Assembly (NCBI GenBank): GCA_035293945.1
Contig: DATGLV010000005.1
Coordinates: 28,487 to 92,486, forward strand
DNA: 64,000 nt
Direction: 5' to 3'
Source of the DNA: VAZQ01 sp035293945
GTDB taxonomy: Bacteria; Pseudomonadota; Alphaproteobacteria; Rhizobiales; Xanthobacteraceae
The stretch's first letter is position 1. Each line of letters opens with the position of its first letter. This document shows, in pieces, positions 59,483-64,000 of the stretch. The notes beneath the pieces were generated by a model. That model did not search any database. It saw nothing but the letters and a program-made list of their open reading frames with translations, and was not told where the DNA came from. Both the position numbers and the translations under genes were made by a program.

Positions 59483-62053
59483 TCATGCGGCGGGGCGCTC
59501 GGCGCGCTGCCCGAGCGGGAAGATGCAGGTTACGGTCGTGCCGATGCCGACCGCCGAATCGATGGTCACGGTGCCGCCATGCAGCTCCACGAAGGAGCGA
59601 ACCAGCGACAGCCCGAGCCCGGTGCCGCGATGGCGCGAACCCAAGGAATGCGTCTCGAACCAATCGAACACCTTGTCCTTCACATCCGGCGGAATGCCGG
59701 GTCCCCGGTCGGTGACGGAGAAAATCACCGCGTCCTTCAGTCTTTGCGCCGCCAACGTAATGGTCTCGCCGGCCGGGGAAAAGCCTATCGCGTTGGACAA
59801 CAGGTTGAACAGCGTCTGCCGCACCCGCCGCTCGTCGGCCGTAAAGCTGCCGATATCGGCAGCGACCCGGATATCGAGCGCAATGCCGCCCTGCACCAGG
59901 CGGTCCTGCACGCCCTCGGCGGCATCATTCATGGTCCGCCGGATGTCGACGGCGGAAAGGTCGAGCGTCATGGCGCCGGCATCGATGCTGGCGAGGTCCA
60001 GGATGTTGTTGATGATTGCAAGCAGCGCGTTGGTCGAGGTGGTGATATAGCCCAGATATTCGCGCTGCTTGTCGTTGAGGGGGCCGGTCGCCTGGTCGCC
60101 AAGGAAATGCGCAAAGCCGATGATGTTGGTCAGCGGCGAGCGCAGCTCGTAGGAGACGTGGTGGACGAAGTCGACCTTGATCTCGTCGGCATCCTCCAGC
60201 GCCTCGTTCTTCTCGCGCAGCGCCCGCTCGACATTGACGGTATCGGTCATGTCCCGGAAGGTCACCAGCGTGGCGCCGTCGGGCAGCGGCACGGTCGCGC
60301 AATCGATCACGCTGCCGTCGCGCCGCTCGATGCGGCCGCTCACCGACGCGCGGTCGTCGATTGCGGTGACGGCGCCGTGCAGGCGCTGCCAGAGCGCGCT
60401 GTCACCGGACAGGGGTTGGCACCAGCCGATCACGGTCTCGATATGCGGGCGCTCGGCGAGGGCGGGGCCTGAGAGCTTCCACAGCTGCGCGAAGGCCGGG
60501 TTGAACAGGCGCAGCCGTCCGTCGCTTGCAAACACCGCGACCGCCTCGGCGAGGTTGTCGAGCGTCTCGCCCTGCACCCGGATCAGCGCGTCATAGCGGC
60601 GCGCGAGATCGAGCCGCTCGGTGACATCATCGAAGAGATAGATCACTCCCCCTTCGGGATTGGGGGTCGTGACCACGCGCAGCGTACGCCCGTCCGGCAG
60701 GTGCCAAGTGTGCTCGCGCGCTTCGGTGGCACTATAGGCGTCATGCAGCGCCGCCTTCCACTGGCGGAAATCGCGCTCCTCGGGCAGCTTGCGGTTGGCG
60801 CGCAGGCGGTCGAGCACGGCGAGGTCGCTCGGCTCCTGATCGAGGAATCCGGCATCGAGATCCCAGAGCGAGCGATAGGCGGCGTTGTAGAAGGTGAGCT
60901 TCTGGTTGGCGCCGAATATCGCCACACCGGTCGCCAAACGATCGAGCGTGCGCCGATGCGCTTCAAGCATACGGTCGAGATCACGACGTAGCCGGTCGAT
61001 CTCGGTGACGTCGATGGCGATGCCGGCGCTGCCCCGGCGGGCCGGCACGCTCTCGACCGCGAAGCTGCGCCGCTCACCGCCGACCACGGCAGGTAGGTGG
61101 CCCGTATAGGACTGATAGCTGTGCTCCGCCTCCTCGAGGGCCGTGCGGGCTGCGTGGTCGAACAGCTCGATGCCATGCTCCACCACCTCCGCGCCATCGC
61201 GCGCATCGACCGCCCGCGCATAGGCTTTGTTGGCGAAGGTCAGCCGTCCGTTTCCATCGCGTGCCCAGACCGGTACCGCGATCGCGTCGATAAGCGCGCG
61301 CAGCGCCTCGTTCTCCTCGATCTGCCGGTGGTGGCGCAGGCGAAGATCGCCGAGCTCACGCCTGATGCCGCTGACATTGCGCAGCCTTAAGACCGCGCGC
61401 CCGCCGATCGCCTGCCCATCCGCCTCGACCAATCGGTCGGATGGCGTGGTCAGCGTCATGGCGAAGCCGACACCGCGCGCCCGCAAGGCGTCGACCGCAT
61501 TCTCGATGGCGCGCGCCTGCTCAGCCTCGAGCCAGCGGCCGAAGTCGAGGAGATGATCGCCAGCGTCGGTGAGCACACCCGGGTCGCCGATGACCTCCGG
61601 CTCCTCGTCGATGGTAGACCAAGCGATGACGACCTGCGGCTCCGATTGCAGCAGCGCGTTGGCACGGTCGGCGCGGGCGCGCAAGGCGAGCGCCTGGTCG
61701 CGCGCGGCCTGCTCGGTCTCGGCGAGCCGCCGGCGCGTGCGTACCAGCAGGATCGCGGTAACGACCGCAAAGCAGAGGATCCCGAGCGTCAGTGCCAGCG
61801 CCACGATCTCGTGGCTGTCGAGTTGCGCAATGGCCTCCATATAGGCCTGTACGGTGCCAATCTGGGGCACCGCCGCGGCCTTGGCGGCCGAGGCCGCAGT
61901 GCCCAGGATGGTGGCCGTGATAGCGCATGTCGCGGAAAGATGGCGTCCGGTCTTCCGAAAAAGGGCATGCGTCAACGCACAATGTGCGGCGCGTCTTGCG
62001 CGCCACCAGCAAACCCCCATGCTCCCCTGGGTGATCCGGATCGTGTCCGGCAT
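59483..62053 (-). CDS. divL: DivL-like sensor kinase with tyrosine at the phospho-acceptor position
   Basis: The 856-residue protein has a membrane helix near 82-105 (EIVALALTLGILCFAVVTAI), several PAS repeats (AVPVWARDGNGRLTFANKAY, ATGVAIFGANQKLTFYNAAY, AVAVFASDGRLRLFNPAFAQ), then HisKA and HATPase domains. In the H-box HHVSYELRSPLTNIIGFAHF, Tyr635 occupies the position of the usual His. The ATPase looks complete (LLSNAIGFSPAGE, DRGPGIPPDVKDKVFDWFET, GTGLGLSLVRSFVELHGG). Tyr at this site marks DivL of Caulobacter, which binds DivK and regulates the CckA-CtrA relay. The start is unclear: ATG 62053 has a G-rich site, ATG 62020 is possible, and a dispersed repeat (61922-61985) lies in the first 45 codons. 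ATG 61840 would remove the repeat and a signal-like stretch. Confidence 0.9.
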   Translation of the reverse strand: MPDTIRITQGSMGVCWWRARRAAHCALTHALFRKTGRHLSATCAITATILGTAASAAKAAAVPQIGTVQAYMEAIAQLDSHEIVALALTLGILCFAVVTAILLVRTRRRLAETEQAARDQALALRARADRANALLQSEPQVVIAWSTIDEEPEVIGDPGVLTDAGDHLLDFGRWLEAEQARAIENAVDALRARGVGFAMTLTTPSDRLVEADGQAIGGRAVLRLRNVSGIRRELGDLRLRHHRQIEENEALRALIDAIAVPVWARDGNGRLTFANKAYARAVDARDGAEVVEHGIELFDHAARTALEEAEHSYQSYTGHLPAVVGGERRSFAVESVPARRGSAGIAIDVTEIDRLRRDLDRMLEAHRRTLDRLATGVAIFGANQKLTFYNAAYRSLWDLDAGFLDQEPSDLAVLDRLRANRKLPEERDFRQWKAALHDAYSATEAREHTWHLPDGRTLRVVTTPNPEGGVIYLFDDVTERLDLARRYDALIRVQGETLDNLAEAVAVFASDGRLRLFNPAFAQLWKLSGPALAERPHIETVIGWCQPLSGDSALWQRLHGAVTAIDDRASVSGRIERRDGSVIDCATVPLPDGATLVTFRDMTDTVNVERALREKNEALEDADEIKVDFVHHVSYELRSPLTNIIGFAHFLGDQATGPLNDKQREYLGYITTSTNALLAIINNILDLASIDAGAMTLDLSAVDIRRTMNDAAEGVQDRLVQGGIALDIRVAADIGSFTADERRVRQTLFNLLSNAIGFSPAGETITLAAQRLKDAVIFSVTDRGPGIPPDVKDKVFDWFETHSLGSRHRGTGLGLSLVRSFVELHGGTVTIDSAVGIGTTVTCIFPLGQRAERPAA
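61922..61985 (+). repeat. Dispersed palindromic repeat, family B, copy 3 (within divL 5' region)
   Basis: TAGCGCATGTCGCGGAAAGA then GGTCTTCCGAAAAAGGGCAT and GCGTCAACGC match the first half of the sppA-linked copy at 38502-38550. The arms are GCGCATGTC and a near-complement GGGCATGCG. On the minus strand it encodes LTHALFRKTGRHLSATCAI near the N-terminus of the longest divL frame. Confidence 0.65.
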
Positions 62054-62261
62054 TCACGCTTGCCCCAATCGCCCAATCTGGCCGGAACGCGCACAGCCAA
62101 TCCCCCACGGCGAACTGGCCTGAAGGCAGCTCTACCGGCGAATCAACGGACTTTACTCCCAACGCGAGTTGAGCCGGAAGGGTCCAGACCGTGAACGTGG
62201 TATCCGCGCCATCGCAAGGCCTCGTCTGACGGCATCGCGAAAGCGACGCGTGTCGAAGAAT

Positions 62262-62380
62262 GGCCATGGTTCGAGACGCCGTGCTGCGCACGGCTCCTCA
62301 CCGTGAGCTCCTACTTCCTCATCCTGAGCCGCGGTCGAAGGACGAGACGCGCGGGCCAAGCGGCCCGCACCTCAGCATGA
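62262..62380. repeat. Composite intergenic repeat, family F
   Basis: Hairpins GCCGTG-CTGCG-CACGGC (62278-62294) and GCGGGCC-AAGC-GGCCCGC (62351-62368) are flanked by GGCCATGGTTCGAGACG, CTCCTCACCGTGAG and CTCATCCTGAGCCGCGGTCG AAGGACGAGACGC-type text. Such blocks are frequent in Bradyrhizobium-like genomes. Nothing coding is seen between divL (62053) and this block. Confidence 0.65.
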
Positions 62381-62419
62381 GCCCCCAGCTCCGAAACCGG
62401 CGCTGCACACGGACCATGA

Positions 62420-62632
62420 ACACGGTATCGTGGCTGCGGGGTTCCGCCGGGAGCAGTATGGCCGCCTAATCCTCTGGTGCACTTGGTTGCCCGGCCATGA
62501 GGTTGGTTCCGATCGCTGGCGATTGCACATTTTGGCGAGCATTGCGCTTCCCGTTGGAGAGGTTTGCAGTCTCAAAGCGCGATTGGGCTCTTGGCGGGAC
62601 TTCGCACCAAAATGGAAAACGTAGGGGCTTGA
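62420..62632 (+). ncRNA. Candidate bridge RNA region of the IS110 element
   Basis: In the IS110 group the non-coding left end is known to encode a structured RNA that guides target and donor choice. The stretch before this transposase is about 210 nt without an ORF, and contains possible stems such as GCGCTT (62544-62549) with AAGCGC (62575-62580). The assignment is by family and location; the fold was not computed. Confidence 0.45.
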
Positions 62633-63964
62633 ATGAGTAACTTGGCGGTGTTGGATCCGCGTGCAGCCTTTGTTGATGTCGGCAGCGAGAAAATGCATGT
62701 GTCGATTGCGGGTGGGCCACCCGCGGTGTTCGGCACGGTGACCTCGCAGCTGCATGCGCTGCGCGACTATTTGGCCGAACATCAGGTGCGCTCAGTCGCG
62801 ATGGAAGCGACCGGGGTCTATTGGTTACCGCTCTATGGGGTTCTGGAAGCTGCGGGTTTGGAGGTGGTCATGGTCGATGGTCGCCAAACGCGCAATCTTC
62901 CGGGGCGGAAGACCGACATGAAAGACTGCCAATGGGGCGCCACGCTGCATGCGCATGGCTTGCTGCGGGCGGGCTTTGTCCCCCCGGCCAATATCCGCCG
63001 TCTGCAGGACTATCTGCGCCTTCGCGGGGAACACATCGCGGCGGCCGCTGGACATGTCCAGCACATGCAGAAAGCGCTGGAGCGGATGAATATCAAGCTG
63101 CACGAGGTCATCAGCTCTCTGACCGGGGCGAGCGGTCTGGCCGTGATCCGCGCCATCCTCGCCGGTGAACGCGATCCGCAGGTCCTGTTGGGTTTATGCG
63201 ATATTCGAATCCGCAACGTCAAGGCGGAGCGCGTCGTCGAATCACTGCGCGGCGACTGGGCTGGAGAGCATTTGTTCGCCCTTGCGCAAGCCGTTCAAAG
63301 CTGGGACCATTATCAAGGCCTCATCGCCGCCTGCGATCGCCAGATTGCGGTCGTCCTTCGCCAGATGCCGGACGCGAAGGCGCCGCCATCGACGGCTTCG
63401 ACAAAGACAGGAAAACCGCGCACTCGGCCGGGCGTCAATGCGCCGGATATCGCGGACCTGCGCGAGATTCTCGCGCAGATCTGCGGCGCCAAGGATCTGA
63501 CGACGCTACCCGCCCATAGCGAGTACAGCGTTTTGCAGCTCATCGGCGAAGTTGGTACGGATCTGACCAAGTGGCGGACCGAAAAGCACTTCACTTCGTG
63601 GTTGGGGCTTGCTCCCGGAAGCGCTCAAAGCGGCAAACGCAAGGCTTCGGTCAAACGACGCCGCAACCGAGCCGGCCAGATTTTTTGTGTGATGGCCCGA
63701 GCCTTGGCGCGCAGCAAATACGTCGCGCTCGGCGGCTTTTACCGGCGCATGGCGGCACGGCGCGGCGGCCTGGTGGCCAACAAGGCCCTTGCTAGAAAAC
63801 TAGCCACGCTCTTCTGGCGCGTGATGGTCAAAGGCATCGACTTCGTCGAGACAGGTGTGGCTCAATACGAGGCGAAGGTATTGGAAACCAAACACCGCAT
63901 GCTGCGCCGACTGGCTCGCCAGCTCGGACAGCAAATCGTCCCCAATCCGGCCGCCGTCGTCTAA
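62633..63964 (+). CDS. IS110-family transposase (DEDD type)
   Basis: The 443-residue recombinase has the RuvC-like N-terminal domain: Asp in AFVDVGSEKMHVSIAGGPPA, Glu in SVAMEATGVYWLPLYGVLEA, and the pair of Asp in NLPGRKTDMKDCQWGATLHA. A coiled-coil middle (AAAGHVQHMQKALERMNIKL) and the C-terminal Tnp domain follow. The latter has LPAHSEYSVLQLIGEVGTDL, SWLGLAPGSAQSGKRKASVK with the expected catalytic Ser, and ALARKLATLFWRVMVKG. Length is in the usual range or slightly above. AGGGG lies about 5 nt before ATG 62633. The frame is intact, so the element may be active. The stop lies in the first unit of an 18 bp tandem duplication. Confidence 0.93.
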   Translation: MSNLAVLDPRAAFVDVGSEKMHVSIAGGPPAVFGTVTSQLHALRDYLAEHQVRSVAMEATGVYWLPLYGVLEAAGLEVVMVDGRQTRNLPGRKTDMKDCQWGATLHAHGLLRAGFVPPANIRRLQDYLRLRGEHIAAAAGHVQHMQKALERMNIKLHEVISSLTGASGLAVIRAILAGERDPQVLLGLCDIRIRNVKAERVVESLRGDWAGEHLFALAQAVQSWDHYQGLIAACDRQIAVVLRQMPDAKAPPSTASTKTGKPRTRPGVNAPDIADLREILAQICGAKDLTTLPAHSEYSVLQLIGEVGTDLTKWRTEKHFTSWLGLAPGSAQSGKRKASVKRRRNRAGQIFCVMARALARSKYVALGGFYRRMAARRGGLVANKALARKLATLFWRVMVKGIDFVETGVAQYEAKVLETKHRMLRRLARQLGQQIVPNPAAVV

Positions 63965-63984
63965 CAGGCCGCCGTCGTCTGACA
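63949..63984 (+). repeat. 18-bp tandem duplication at the transposase 3' end
   Basis: GGCCGCCGTCGTCTAACA (63949-63966) is followed directly by GGCCGCCGTCGTCTGACA (63967-63984), a single A/G difference. The first unit supplies the transposase TAA stop, the second would supply TGA. Confidence 0.85.
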
Positions 63985-64000
63985 GCGTGTTCATGGAGAG

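Larger units (their letters stand above)
62405..63985 (+). mobile_element. IS110-family insertion sequence (ends not exact)
   Basis: One transposase gene is preceded by about 230 bp of non-coding DNA and followed by a short 3' end, with no obvious terminal inverted repeats. That is the structure of IS110 elements. The left end is placed only roughly, after the repeat at 62262-62380. The right end may lie past the window. No direct target duplication could be identified. Confidence 0.7.

Overview
This is a GC-rich chromosomal window that looks like a member of the alphaproteobacterial order Hyphomicrobiales (Rhizobiales), Bradyrhizobium/Xanthobacteraceae-like. I infer this from gene order and protein character, not from a database match. 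The supporting blocks are lptA-lptB-rpoN-hpf-ptsN followed by DUF1150 and hsp20; aroA-cmk-rpsA-sppA-ihfB-lapA-trpF-trpB-trpA-accD-folC-trxA-addA-addB; and murU, a tsaE-amgK fusion and divL. Intergenic palindromes of the kind common in these genomes also fit.

Layout. (1) 1-7000: LPS export ATPase and its periplasmic partner, sigma-54, ribosome hibernation factor, nitrogen PTS IIA, a small heat-shock protein and a tripartite-tricarboxylate-type binding protein. (2) 7323-24302: a signalling island of about 17 kb. Its core is one compact minus-strand operon, cheW-cheR(TPR)-cheW-mcp-cheA(REC)-cheB, followed by a three-receiver histidine kinase, a single-domain receiver and a REC-kinase-REC protein. 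Most junctions overlap by 4 bp. The first six genes match the Wsp-type layout, but no diguanylate cyclase is present and the outputs are histidine kinases. Beside it lie a solo Hpt protein, a solo receiver, a membrane PAS hybrid kinase with a REC-Hpt partner, and a FixJ/NarL-type regulator. (3) 24744-31756: an isochorismatase-family hydrolase, a DUF3297 protein, then a surface-glycan islet next to a tRNA-Ala. The islet holds a GT11-GT2 fusion, an acyltransferase, an FkbM methyltransferase remnant and a polytopic membrane protein.

(4) 31851-51908: a housekeeping block for aromatic amino acid and tryptophan synthesis, CMP kinase, ribosomal protein S1, SppA, IHF-beta, fatty acid and folate synthesis, thioredoxin and AddAB recombinational repair. 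A zeta-toxin-like kinase and a small partner ORF sit inside the aroA-cmk junction. (5) 52101-56775: a Tat-exported gluconate-2-dehydrogenase-like pair, a c-type cytochrome, and an outer-membrane beta-barrel with an unusual Gln-rich insertion. (6) 56909-62053: MurU-like nucleotidyltransferase, TsaE-AmgK fusion and DivL (phospho-acceptor His replaced by Tyr), which suggests peptidoglycan recycling and CtrA-type cell-cycle control. (7) 62405-64000: an IS110-family element.

Dispersed palindromic repeats occur throughout. Several start exactly at a stop codon, one lies in frame inside folC, and one appears to lie inside the 5' coding region of divL. Identities come from reading motifs and context only; nothing was searched or computed.
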